From Nocardia niigatensis NBRC 100131 (lineage in GTDB: Bacteria; Actinomycetota; Actinomycetes; Mycobacteriales; Mycobacteriaceae): a DNA stretch of 64,000 nt. Made by a program: the position numbers and the translations under genes. Under the pieces are notes generated by a model. The model was not told the origin of the DNA. It saw only the letters and a list, made by a program, of their open reading frames with translations, and did no database searches. Position 1 is the first letter of the stretch, and each line of letters opens with the position of its first letter. Below are positions 15,765 to 23,622 of the stretch, piece after piece. Where the stretch lies: the NCBI RefSeq assembly GCF_000308655.1, contig NZ_BAGC01000055.1, positions 62,001 through 126,000 on the forward strand, in the 5' to 3' direction.

Positions 15765-16322
15765 TCAGGCGCTGATCGGCAATCGGCGCAGGGAGCGTAG
15801 GGCGTAATGCACTCGGGTCTTGACGGTGCCGACCGGGACGCCCAGGTCGGCGGCCACATCCTGGTAGGCACGATCGCACAGGATCACCTGCACGACCGCG
15901 TCGCGCTGCGGCGGCGGCAGCTGCGCCAGCAGGTCAGCGACCAGCAGACCGTCGGTCAGCGCCTCGGTGAAGTCGGGCCGGGCGCACCGATTCTCGGCCT
16001 GCTCCCCGAGTTCGTCCCAGCTGGCGTCCCCGGGCCGGGCGGCCCGGAAGCGGGCGGTGTCGATGAGCACATTGCGTTCGATGGTGAGCAGCCAGGTACG
16101 GACGCTGCCCCGGGCCGGATCGTAGCTGGCGCAGGCACGCCACGCCCGCAGCAGCGTCTCCTGCACGGCGTGTTCGGCCAGGCCCGGGTCTCCGAGGCGA
16201 CTCACGGCCCGCCAGTGCAGCAGGCCGCGGTCGGCGGCCAGCACGGCCGCCAGTCCCGCGTCGGTGCACAGCCGGGCGCAATGGACGGTGCATCCGGCGC
16301 TGACCGGGTGAAGGCTTCCCAT
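15765..16322 (-). CDS. ECF-type RNA polymerase sigma factor, 185 aa
   Basis: Region 2 is visible at about residues 45-105 (DPGLAEHAVQETLLRAWRAC, then RGSVRTWLLTIERNVLIDTA, the -10 recognition and melting segments). Region 4 lies at about 125-180 with the helix-turn-helix AYQDVAADLGVPVGTVKTRV that contacts the -35 element. Size and layout are those of group IV sigma factors. No anti-sigma gene adjoins it; the next gene downstream encodes a Rieske lipoprotein, so that protein might be its target or its sensor. The ATG follows GATATT by six bases on the minus strand and may be leaderless. Confidence 0.85.
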   Translation of the reverse strand: MGSLHPVSAGCTVHCARLCTDAGLAAVLAADRGLLHWRAVSRLGDPGLAEHAVQETLLRAWRACASYDPARGSVRTWLLTIERNVLIDTARFRAARPGDASWDELGEQAENRCARPDFTEALTDGLLVADLLAQLPPPQRDAVVQVILCDRAYQDVAADLGVPVGTVKTRVHYALRSLRRLPISA

Positions 16323-16508
16323 GTCTTGAATATCGTTGCGGGAGCCGAAAGGGCATCGCTCGCGTTTGTGTATTTCCCGAAAACGCCCGATTTCCGCGAA
16401 ACAGACCGGGTTTTCTGATAGACCCTCCCCCGGGAGATGCGGGGATCTCTCCCGAACACCGCACGCCGGGAACCGTGCGGTGCAGTGAGCTGCTCAGGGA
16501 GGAACACC

Positions 16509-16889
16509 GTGCGTGCAGGCGCGCTCGTGGCCGCGGGAGCATTCGCTTCCGCGCTGACAATGGCCGCATCCGGAATTGCGGCCGCCGAACCGGCCACCGA
16601 TATCACGGCGGACGGGACGTATTTGGTCAATGTGGATATCAAGCCGGGCACCTATATCGGCGACGGGACGCCGGATCCGGGCGCCGGCACGTGCTTCTGG
16701 CGACGGCTGTGGAAAATCCAGCAGGCCGACGATTACCCGGACCCGAACTACTACATCATCGCCAGCGACTTCACCCGGACCAAGCCGATCACGGTGGAGA
16801 TCAAGGCGACCGATGTGGGCTTCTCGACCGAGAACTGCGGGGCCTGGCATCTGCAACCCGCACAGCCCAGTACGGGTTCGTTCGGCTAG
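16509..16889 (+). CDS. small secreted protein with PGTY motif, 126 aa
   Basis: The GTG at 16509 follows AGGGAGGAA at good spacing. A signal peptide (MRAGALVAAG to GIAAAEP) is followed by a domain of about 95 residues with DGTYLVNVDIKPGTYIG, CFWRRL and a late ENCGAWHL. The PGTY turn and the two spaced cysteines recur in small exported actinobacterial proteins of unknown role. The gene is divergent from the ECF sigma gene. A perfect terminator follows. Confidence 0.65.
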   Translation: MRAGALVAAGAFASALTMAASGIAAAEPATDITADGTYLVNVDIKPGTYIGDGTPDPGAGTCFWRRLWKIQQADDYPDPNYYIIASDFTRTKPITVEIKATDVGFSTENCGAWHLQPAQPSTGSFG

Positions 16890-16904
16890 TCACCGCTCGG
16901 CGGC

Positions 16905-16932
16905 GGGGTCTCGGGACCGTGCCCGAGACCCC
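16905..16932 (+). terminator. terminator after the PGTY secreted protein
   Basis: GGGGTCTCGGG pairs perfectly with CCCGAGACCCC (11-bp stem, 6-nt loop). Confidence 0.8.
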
Positions 16933-16953
16933 CTTGCGGGTGCGCGGCACGGC

Positions 16954-16959
16954 TAGGGT
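16954..16959 (+). promoter_or_regulatory. leaderless promoter -10 (TAGGGT) for the SDR gene
   Basis: TAGGGT lies six bases before the ATG at 16966, the spacing of leaderless actinobacterial transcripts. Confidence 0.5.
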
Positions 16960-16965
16960 GGCCGC

Positions 16966-17715
16966 ATGACCAGGCGGAAGACTCTCATCACCGGCGCCAG
17001 CTCCGGATTGGGTGCGGGCATGGCCCGCGAATTCGCGCGGCGGGGACGGGATCTGGCCCTGTGCGCGCGGCGGGTCTCGAACCTCGAGGAGCTGCGCGCC
17101 GAGCTGCTGGCCGCGAACCCGGCGATCACGGTCGCGGTGCGCGCGCTGGACGTCGACGATCACGCGGCCATCCCGAAAGTCTTCGACGAGCTGCGGGCCG
17201 AACTCGGCGGGCTGGACCGGATCATCGTCAATGCCGGGATCGGCAAGGGCGCCCGCATCGGCACCGGCCGCGCCGACGCCAATCTCGCCACCGCCACCAC
17301 GAACTTCGTCAGCGCGCTGGCCCAGGCCGAGGCGGCCATGAGTATCTTCCGCGAGCAGAACGCCGGGCACCTGGTGCTCGTCTCGTCCATGAGCGCGGTG
17401 CGCGGGCTGCCGGGCAAGAAGGCGGCCTACGCGGCCAGCAAGGCGGGCGTGTCCGCGCTGGGCGAGGGGCTGGCCATCGAGTTGCGCGGCACCCCGATCA
17501 GGGTCACCACGCTGCAGCCGGGTTTCATCGCCACCGACATGGCGGCCAAGGCCGGGGACGCGAAACTGGTTGCGCCGCTGGAGAAGGGCGTGAACTCCAT
17601 GGTCGCCGCCATCGAGCGGGAGGCGGTGCGCGCCTCGGTGCCCGAATGGCCCTGGCGGGTCCTCGGAGCGGTGATGCCACTGCTGCCGCGGGCGGTCATG
17701 GCGCGCATGGGCTAG
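16966..17715 (+). CDS. short-chain dehydrogenase/reductase (SDR), 249 aa
   Basis: A classical SDR using NAD(P)H on an unknown alcohol or ketone. The cofactor glycine motif TGASSGLG is at about residues 8-15 and a basic residue follows the second strand (CARR), favouring NADP. The structural NAG motif appears as IVNAGIG. The catalytic serine is in LVSSMSAV and the YxxxK pair is YAASK. The C-terminus (residues 210-249) is a hydrophobic helix typical of SDRs of the MTB Rv1544/Rv0484c type. The product may be part of lipid metabolism. The start has no Shine-Dalgarno but a TAGGGT box six bases upstream. The hydrolase gene follows 63 bp later with its own promoter. Confidence 0.85.
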   Translation: MTRRKTLITGASSGLGAGMAREFARRGRDLALCARRVSNLEELRAELLAANPAITVAVRALDVDDHAAIPKVFDELRAELGGLDRIIVNAGIGKGARIGTGRADANLATATTNFVSALAQAEAAMSIFREQNAGHLVLVSSMSAVRGLPGKKAAYAASKAGVSALGEGLAIELRGTPIRVTTLQPGFIATDMAAKAGDAKLVAPLEKGVNSMVAAIEREAVRASVPEWPWRVLGAVMPLLPRAVMARMG

Positions 17716-17765
17716 CCCGAGAGGCAATCGGCGCCGAACGCTTTCGCATGATCGAATCCCACGGA

Positions 17766-17771
17766 TAGCAT
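17766..17771 (+). promoter_or_regulatory. leaderless promoter -10 (TAGCAT) for the alpha/beta hydrolase
   Basis: TAGCAT sits seven bases before the ATG at 17779. Confidence 0.5.
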
Positions 17772-17778
17772 CGCGGCC

Positions 17779-18531
17779 ATGACGAAGTTCACCACCTGGG
17801 ACGGCTTGGAGCTCAACTACCGCGTGTGGGAGGGCGAGGGCGTTCCGGTGGTGCTGCAGCACGGAATCGTGGGCGACACCAATGCCAATTGGATGAGCGT
17901 GGGCGTGGTCTCGGCGCTGCAGCGGGCGGGCCACCACGTCATCTCGCTGGACGCGCGCGGCCACGGTCGTTCCGAGAAGCCGCACGACCCGGCCCGCTAC
18001 TCGTGGCAGGCCATGGCCGACGACATGCGCGCGCTGCTCGACGAGCTCGGACTGGATCGCGTTGCGGTGGCGGGCTATTCGATGGGCGCGATCATCTCGC
18101 TGCTGGTGGCGGGCGCCGACGAGCGGGTGGAGCGGCTGGCCATCGGCGGTATCGGCAGCGGCGTGGTGGACTGCGGCGGAATCGATTGGCGCGTCATCAA
18201 TGCCTCTGACATCACCGCCGCCATGACCGGCGACGGCTCCGAGGCGCCCCCGCTGGCCCGCATGTTCCGCATCCTGGCCGACGCGCTGGGCGCGGACCGG
18301 GAGGCCATTGCCGCCGTCGCCGCCGGAGTGAACGCTGCCCCGATCGAATCCCTGTCCGGCATCACGATTCCCACCCTGGTGCTGGCGGGCGACAGCGATC
18401 CGTTCGCGGCCGAACCCGAACGTCTCGCCGCCGCCCTGCCCGCTGCGAAGTGCGTCGTGGTCCCCGGTGATCATCTCGCCGCGGTCGCCAACCCCGCCTT
18501 CTCGGCAGCGTTGGTCGACTTCCTGAAGTGA
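17779..18531 (+). CDS. alpha/beta-fold hydrolase, 250 aa
   Basis: A full-length cytoplasmic alpha/beta hydrolase. The oxyanion strand VVLQHGIVG is near residue 25 and the DARGHGRSEKP loop follows. The nucleophile elbow is AGYSMGA (Ser at about 98). A late acid sits in LAGDSDPFA and the catalytic His in VPGDHLAAVA. Substrate cannot be deduced; relatives include esterases and epoxide or ester hydrolases. It has its own leaderless promoter and converges with the DUF2156 gene across a hairpin. Confidence 0.85.
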   Translation: MTKFTTWDGLELNYRVWEGEGVPVVLQHGIVGDTNANWMSVGVVSALQRAGHHVISLDARGHGRSEKPHDPARYSWQAMADDMRALLDELGLDRVAVAGYSMGAIISLLVAGADERVERLAIGGIGSGVVDCGGIDWRVINASDITAAMTGDGSEAPPLARMFRILADALGADREAIAAVAAGVNAAPIESLSGITIPTLVLAGDSDPFAAEPERLAAALPAAKCVVVPGDHLAAVANPAFSAALVDFLK

Positions 18532-18553
18532 GAGTCACGCTCACGTGGAGGTT

Positions 18554-18573
18554 CTCAGGGGCTTGCCCCTGAG
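18554..18573. terminator. bidirectional hairpin between convergent genes
   Basis: CTCAGGGGC pairs perfectly with GCCCCTGAG around TT, between the hydrolase stop (18531) and the DUF2156 stop (18589). Confidence 0.65.
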
Positions 18574-18588
18574 AGTTGGGAGAGTTGT

Positions 18589-19962
18589 CTAGTACTGCTT
18601 GCGGTGCGGGACGAACTCGAGGGTGAGCAGGGCCAGCGCCGCGATCAGTACCTCGCGCCAGCGGATCAGCACGTAGCGCTGATCGCCGAAGGCGTTGAAC
18701 TTGCGCAGGAATCGGTACAGCGATTCCAACCGGATGAGCGGATCGCCCAGTCGCACCGCGAGATACACCGTCTGCATGGTCCGCGACCGGTGCTTGTCGG
18801 CGAAGATCTCCGGAAACGCCGCGAAGGCCAGCGAGATTCGCTTGATCCCGTGTTCGCGCCCGTACGCCACCAGGTCCACGATCATGCGCTCGTCGAGCCC
18901 GTTGGGTGCGTCGCGCCGCCGCCACGGCACGTCCAGGCTGAGGTCCTGGCCGTTGCCGGCGGAGCCGTAGCGCTGGAATCCCACCACCTGGCCGTCGGCG
19001 TCGCGGGCGATCACCACGAGCATGCCCGGGTGCCGGCCGTCGAGCAGGTGGTCGAGGATCATGGAGAAGCCGCGGGTCTGCCGCCCGTGACCCCACTCGT
19101 CGACGATGGACAGCAGGGTCTCGCGCTGGGGTTCGGTGAGCGCGACCTCGGGCAGGATCTCGGTGGTGACGCCGAAGTTCTTGGTGCGGCTCACCGCCTG
19201 CCGCAGGTTGCGGTACTTGCGGCCGACCATGTCGAAGTGGTCGACGTCGATGACCACGTCCCGGCCGACGGCAATGGCACGCAGCCCGCGGTGGTCGACC
19301 GCTCGCCGCTGCCACATCGCGGACACCTCCGGGCTCGCGCCCAGCACCGCGATGCGCCAGCCGTGGCTGCCCGCGAAAAGGGAGAATTCGGTGAGCAATT
19401 CGGGGAACCGGTCGGCGTCGCCGAGGGGATCGCCGGAGACGACGGCGATTCCGAACCGGGCCCGGTAGGCGAGGGCGGCGGAACCGGTGTCGTTGAAGAA
19501 GTAGGTCTTGGACGAGTGGAGTGCGAACGGCGCCAGCGGATCCCGCTGGCTGCGCCGCACCAGTTCGGCGACCCGGGGCAGCTGTTCGGGTTGCGGCTTG
19601 CTGCCCTGCGGCAGAACCAGGATGGCGCCGCTGGCCGCGAGGAAGAAGAAGCCGATCACCGGGTGCTCGGTCCGGTAGCTGAAGTTCGAGATCACCAGTG
19701 TCATCGCCGCGTAGGTGAGGTGCGGCAGGGTGATGGGCCGGCGCAGATAGAGCCCGCGGGCCACGAACAGCCCGGCCAAGGACACCGCCACGAACCAGCC
19801 GTGGTCGTTGCCCTCGCGGGAGGCGCGCTCGGCCGCCCAGACCAGAATGACGCTGCCCAGGACCAGCGCGCCCATCAGGCCGACACGGGTGCTGGGGCCG
19901 GCGGTGAAGGTGGTTTCCCGGTACGCCGTCAGCGTCGGATTCGGTATGCGTTCCTCACGCAT
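18589..19962 (-). CDS. DUF2156 membrane protein, lysylphosphatidylglycerol-synthase-like
   Basis: 457 residues. The N-terminal third has about four to five membrane helices (residues about 25-135). The C-terminal two thirds are a cytosolic DUF2156 domain, the double-GNAT fold shared with MprF/LysX. Visible parts are FFNDTGSAALAYRARFGIAV, VVSGDPLGD, the FDMVGRKYRNLRQAV loop and the late HGIKRISLAFAAFPE plus FNAFGDQRYVLIRW. MprF enzymes move aminoacyl groups onto membrane lipids. This short-membrane version resembles mycobacterial Rv1619-like proteins whose substrate I do not know. The ATG at 19962 is chosen for AAAAGGGG six bases upstream. Confidence 0.75.
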   Translation of the reverse strand: MREERIPNPTLTAYRETTFTAGPSTRVGLMGALVLGSVILVWAAERASREGNDHGWFVAVSLAGLFVARGLYLRRPITLPHLTYAAMTLVISNFSYRTEHPVIGFFFLAASGAILVLPQGSKPQPEQLPRVAELVRRSQRDPLAPFALHSSKTYFFNDTGSAALAYRARFGIAVVSGDPLGDADRFPELLTEFSLFAGSHGWRIAVLGASPEVSAMWQRRAVDHRGLRAIAVGRDVVIDVDHFDMVGRKYRNLRQAVSRTKNFGVTTEILPEVALTEPQRETLLSIVDEWGHGRQTRGFSMILDHLLDGRHPGMLVVIARDADGQVVGFQRYGSAGNGQDLSLDVPWRRRDAPNGLDERMIVDLVAYGREHGIKRISLAFAAFPEIFADKHRSRTMQTVYLAVRLGDPLIRLESLYRFLRKFNAFGDQRYVLIRWREVLIAALALLTLEFVPHRKQY

Positions 19963-20073
19963 CTGGACCCCTTTTCTCCACACGCGAAAGCCTCACGGGC
20001 CCTGTCCCCATGGTGACCTCCCGCGTCTCCCACATCGACACACTAAGACTGAGAGACGATCAGAGGCACCCGG

Positions 20074-21036
20074 TTATTCCGGCCACCCCAGCCGTGGCGA
20101 GGTGAGCACGGGATCGGTAATGCCATTGTCGCAGGCCAGACCGACGGCGTCCCAGCCCGCGAGACTCGATCCGGCCTCGTATTGGGATTGGAAGAAGTCC
20201 AGGGCCGTGCCGACCGGGTCGGCGCTGACGCGGACGTCGTCATAGGGCAGGTAGGCGTTGTGGCCGGACCCGGACGCCACCCAGCGGGCTGCGGCCGGCC
20301 GGAGCGGCCGGTCGCTGAGTCCGGCGGGTTCGGGCGCGGTGTAGGAGTAGAAGGTCGGGGCCGGGGTCTTGTCGTCGCCGAACCAGAATCCGGCGCTGAT
20401 CACCTCGCGTGAATACGCCTCGCGTGTGACGGGGTCGACAGTGTCGGGCATCGGGACCTTGCGGTCGGAGAAGCGTTGCACGGCCAGGTCGAAAGTGTGC
20501 CAGAACAGCTGGACGGGGCTGATCTTGCCCGAGTAGGTGGCGCTGAAGTGCTCCAGGATGCGCCCGACCTGGCTGTGCACGTGGAAGGCCCGCTGGGCGG
20601 CGGCCGGGTCGTAGGTGTGGTGTTCCTCGTCCTGGTCGAAGGGCCGGCCGTGGTCGGGCAGGTCGAAGGGGGTGGGGTGGGCCAGGACCACGTCGACGCC
20701 GAGATTGCTGAGCGCGTTCATGGCCTCGAGGTAGAAACTCGCCACCGATTGACCACCGAGGGGGATCTCCTCCTCGGTGCCGCGGTCGTTGCAGACCCGC
20801 AGCACGTGGTCGAAGAAGTCGAAGGCGCAGGTGAAGACCGGGCCCTCGGTGGCGGCGCCGAGCGGGACGGTGGTCCAGCCGCGGGCGGTCAGCCGGTAGG
20901 TCATGTGCCACCAGTGGTTGCGTCTGATGCCTTTGGCCAGCGCCACCTTCCCGATGATCTGGGCGTAGCGGTGCAGGGTCTCCTTGGTGGGCCGCCACGA
21001 GTCGAGCGGGATGGCGGGCAGTATTTCCTCGGCCAT
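20074..21036 (-). CDS. DUF5996 family protein, 320 aa
   Basis: Conserved cytosolic protein found widely in actinobacteria and other bacteria. Recognisable stretches are LDSWRPTKETLHRYAQIIGK at the start, the NHWWHMTYRLTARGWTT strand, FDFFDHVL, and HPTPFDLPDHGRPFD. Later come PVQLFWHTFDLAVQRFS and a C-terminal YLPYDDVR...FFQSQYEAG. No catalytic motif is established for the family to my knowledge. The ATG follows TAGCAT by six bases, so the gene has its own leaderless promoter despite a gap of only 28 bp to the next gene downstream. Confidence 0.75.
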   Translation of the reverse strand: MAEEILPAIPLDSWRPTKETLHRYAQIIGKVALAKGIRRNHWWHMTYRLTARGWTTVPLGAATEGPVFTCAFDFFDHVLRVCNDRGTEEEIPLGGQSVASFYLEAMNALSNLGVDVVLAHPTPFDLPDHGRPFDQDEEHHTYDPAAAQRAFHVHSQVGRILEHFSATYSGKISPVQLFWHTFDLAVQRFSDRKVPMPDTVDPVTREAYSREVISAGFWFGDDKTPAPTFYSYTAPEPAGLSDRPLRPAAARWVASGSGHNAYLPYDDVRVSADPVGTALDFFQSQYEAGSSLAGWDAVGLACDNGITDPVLTSPRLGWPE

Positions 21037-21042
21037 CCGCTC

Positions 21043-21048
21043 ATGCTA
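21043..21048 (-). promoter_or_regulatory. leaderless promoter -10 (TAGCAT) for the DUF5996 gene
   Basis: On the minus strand TAGCAT is followed by six bases and the ATG at 21036. Confidence 0.5.
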
Positions 21049-21064
21049 CCCAGCCGCCGAATCG

Positions 21065-21721
21065 CTATCGTCCGTCTCCGGCGTGCCCGGCCAGCAGTTC
21101 AGCGAACGGGCGCACGGCGCCGACGCGGTTGCCGGAGCTGCGGTGACGGACCGGCTCATCCTGCAGGAAGCCCCGCACCCCGGTGGGTTCGGCGATCACC
21201 AGCTGGGCCAGTTCGGAGGCCGCGCGATGGATGCGCTCGGCCAGGCCGGTGGAGCCGAAATCCTCGGTGGCGGCGAAGACTCCGGTCGGCACCACCACGG
21301 ACCGCAGATAGGTGAACAGCGGGCGCATGGCGTAGTCGAGCACCAGCGAATGCCGGGCGGTGCCCGCGGTGGCGGCGATCAGGACCGGCATGCCATTGAG
21401 CGCGTCGGTGTCGAGGGCGTCGATGAACATCTTGAACAGGCCGCTGTAGCTCGCCGTGAACACCGGTGTCACCGCGATGATGCCGTCTGCGTCGGAGACC
21501 TGCTGCCGGGCCGCGGCCACCGCGGGCGTGGGCAGCCCACCGGTGGTCATGGTGGTGACGAGATCGCTTGCCAGTTCCCGCAGTTCGATGATTTCGACCT
21601 CGAGGTCCTCCCCGCGCCCGCCCACCGCCGCGGTGACCGCGGCGGCGAGCTGGTCGGCGAGCAGCCGGGTGGAGGAGGGCTGCGAGAGCCCGGCGGTCAG
21701 CACTACGAGTTTGCGACTCAT
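21065..21721 (-). CDS. NADPH-dependent FMN reductase (CE1759 family), 218 aa
   Basis: A flavodoxin-fold FMN reductase giving reduced FMN to a partner monooxygenase. The phosphate loop TAGLSQPSSTR is at about residues 9-19, VTPVFTASYSGLFKMFIDAL follows near 85, and the flavin-side loop ATAGTARHSLVLDYAMRPLF near 115. It matches the small partner of the so-called LLM duo. The start (AGGAC ahead of the ATG) lies eight bases after the stop of the LLM enzyme gene, so the two genes form an operon and almost certainly a functional pair. Confidence 0.85.
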   Translation of the reverse strand: MSRKLVVLTAGLSQPSSTRLLADQLAAAVTAAVGGRGEDLEVEIIELRELASDLVTTMTTGGLPTPAVAAARQQVSDADGIIAVTPVFTASYSGLFKMFIDALDTDALNGMPVLIAATAGTARHSLVLDYAMRPLFTYLRSVVVPTGVFAATEDFGSTGLAERIHRAASELAQLVIAEPTGVRGFLQDEPVRHRSSGNRVGAVRPFAELLAGHAGDGR

Positions 21722-21729
21722 GCTCGTCC

Positions 21730-22863
21730 TCAGTTCTTTTCGGCGAGCACGCGCTCGCGGGCGGGCTCGACCAGGTGGTGCGGGGCGTCCGGGCCGGCGG
21801 CGACGAGGGACGCGTGGGTGGGCGGATCGCTGGGCACCCCGGCGGGGCGGCGGGCCTCGAACTCCTTGCGCAGCACCGGGACGACCTCCTTGCCGAGGAT
21901 GTCGATCTGCTCCAGCACCATGTCCAGCGGGAGGCCGGCGTGGTCCATGAGGAACAGCTGCCGCTGGTAGTCGCCGACATTGTCGGCGAAGCCCAGGGTG
22001 CGCTCGATGACCTGTTCGGGGGTGCCGACGGTGAGCGGGGTCAGTTCGGTGAAGTCCTCCATCGACGGGCCGTGCCCGTAGACGGGCGCGTTGTCGAAGT
22101 AGGGCCGGAAGATCCGCTTGGCCTCGGCCTCGGTGTCGGCCATGAAGACCTGGCCGCCGAGTCCGACGATGGCCTGTTCGGCCGCGCCGTGCCCGTAGTG
22201 CTCGAAGCGACGGCGGTACAGGGTCACCATCTGCCTGGTGTGCTGCTGGTCCCAGAAGATGTTGTTGTGGAAGAAGCCGTCACCGTAATAGGCGGCCTGC
22301 TCGGCGATTTCGGGCGAGCGGATGGAGCCGTGCCACACGAACGGCGGGGTGCCGTCGAGTGGTGCGGGGGTGGCGGTGAAGCCCTGCAGCGGGGTGCGGA
22401 ACTTGCCTTCCCAGTCCACGCGCTGTTCGCGCCACAGGCGGCGCAGCAGGTGGTAGTTCTCGACCGCGAGCGGGATGCCATCGCGGATGTCCTTGCCGAA
22501 CCACGGGTAGACGGGTCCGGTATTGCCGCGGCCCATCATGAGGTCGACCCGGCCGCCGGCCAGGTGCTGCAGCATGGCGAAGTCCTCGGCGATCTTGACC
22601 GGGTCGTTGGTGGTGATCAGCGTGGTCGAGGTGGACAGCACCAGGTTCTGGGTCCGAGCCGCGATATAGCCGAGCATGGTGGTCGGCGAGGACGGCACGA
22701 AGGGCGGGTTGTGGTGCTCCCCGGTCGCGAAGACGTCGAGGCCGACCTTTTCGGCCTCGAGGGCGATGCGGACCATGGCCTGGATGCGCTCGGCCTCGGT
22801 CGGGGTGCGGCCGGTGGTGGGGTCCATGGTCACGTCACCGACGCTGAAAATTCCGAACTGCAC
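21730..22863 (-). CDS. LLM-class flavin-dependent monooxygenase (CE1758 family), 377 aa
   Basis: A luciferase-like TIM-barrel oxygenase that uses reduced FMN from its partner and O2. Visible segments are QFGIFSVGDVTMDPTTG, the LDVFATGEHHNPPF active-site loop with His, LVLSTSTTLITTNDPVKIAE, GGRVDLMMGRGN, and FVWHGSIRSPEIAEQAAYYG. The GTG at 22863 has GAGGAGG five bases upstream, which decides against the ATG eight codons earlier. It is the first gene of the LLM/FMN-reductase operon. The substrate is unknown. The promoter must lie in the 300 bp shared with the divergent gene at 23169. Confidence 0.87.
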   Translation of the reverse strand: MQFGIFSVGDVTMDPTTGRTPTEAERIQAMVRIALEAEKVGLDVFATGEHHNPPFVPSSPTTMLGYIAARTQNLVLSTSTTLITTNDPVKIAEDFAMLQHLAGGRVDLMMGRGNTGPVYPWFGKDIRDGIPLAVENYHLLRRLWREQRVDWEGKFRTPLQGFTATPAPLDGTPPFVWHGSIRSPEIAEQAAYYGDGFFHNNIFWDQQHTRQMVTLYRRRFEHYGHGAAEQAIVGLGGQVFMADTEAEAKRIFRPYFDNAPVYGHGPSMEDFTELTPLTVGTPEQVIERTLGFADNVGDYQRQLFLMDHAGLPLDMVLEQIDILGKEVVPVLRKEFEARRPAGVPSDPPTHASLVAAGPDAPHHLVEPARERVLAEKN

Positions 22864-23168
22864 GGGTCCTCCTCGGGTCGCTGCCATTTTGGTGGATATG
22901 GCAACCACTTGAACATAAGGGCTACCAGACCTATTCCGAGGCTCGATCGAGGGGTGATTCGCGCCACTACCGCATCCGCAGGGCAACCCGCGCCACAACG
23001 CCGGAATTCCGGCGATACCTGGCCGATTCGGTCTACCGTGGACTGTGGCGTATCCGCAAAATACTTGCGGGTACACCGAAAGACTCAGTAGTGCAAGATC
23101 TTTCGACGTATCCTGAACATTCCCCGCGCAACGCCGGAGATCTCGAGCATGGACAGGGGGTAGATCCA
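22864..23168. other. intergenic region between divergent genes
   Basis: Contains the LLM operon promoter (AT-richer area near 22895-22925) and a 16-bp perfect palindrome CGCCGGAATTCCGGCG at 22999-23014. No gene seen. Confidence 0.4.
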
Positions 23169-23531
23169 ATGGCGGACAACACCGTCGGGACGGCATACGC
23201 CGTTGTCGTCACCGCGGTCGCCGATCCGATGCAGGTGGAGGGCCTGGAATGGGATCGTGCGGTGGAATACCTGCCCAGTATCGATTCGACCATCATGAAG
23301 ACGTGGGTGCGCGCTCAGGAGACAGGCCCCGATCCCCGTCGCGGCGTGGTCATCCCGGGCCCGCAGCGCCGGGTCGGCCAACGACATCCCTACCGCGAGG
23401 TCTGTGTGCCCTCCGCGGAATATCAGCTCTTCAGCGCTGCGGTCCGCACCAGTCGCCGCCGGGCCCTGGCCACCGCCTGCACCGAGGACGACTCGCGTCA
23501 GCGAGCGCGCGTGCTGTACACGGTGCACTGA
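23169..23531 (+). CDS. hypothetical protein, 120 aa
   Basis: ATG at 23169 preceded by a GGGGG run. The sequence starts MADNTVGTAYAVVVTAVADP and is basic and Arg-rich towards the end (VRTSRRRALATACTEDD). The middle has EWDRAVEYLPSIDSTIMKTW. There is no signal peptide or membrane segment. I do not recognise a family. It ends 91 bp before the large regulator, in the same direction. Confidence 0.5.
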   Translation: MADNTVGTAYAVVVTAVADPMQVEGLEWDRAVEYLPSIDSTIMKTWVRAQETGPDPRRGVVIPGPQRRVGQRHPYREVCVPSAEYQLFSAAVRTSRRRALATACTEDDSRQRARVLYTVH

Positions 23532-23622
23532 CACCGTAATCAAGGAGTACCGGCGAAACCGTCGTCCAGCACGGTGCGCCCGGGCCGCTCGGGGGGTCGA
23601 GCGGATGCGGGAGGCCGGTGCG

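Noticed and set aside
22999..23050. Similarity of the CTGGCCGATTCGGTC stretch to the dispersed repeat core
   Set aside because: Only about 15 bases match, the arms do not pair and the tail is absent; the 16-bp palindrome next to it is unrelated.
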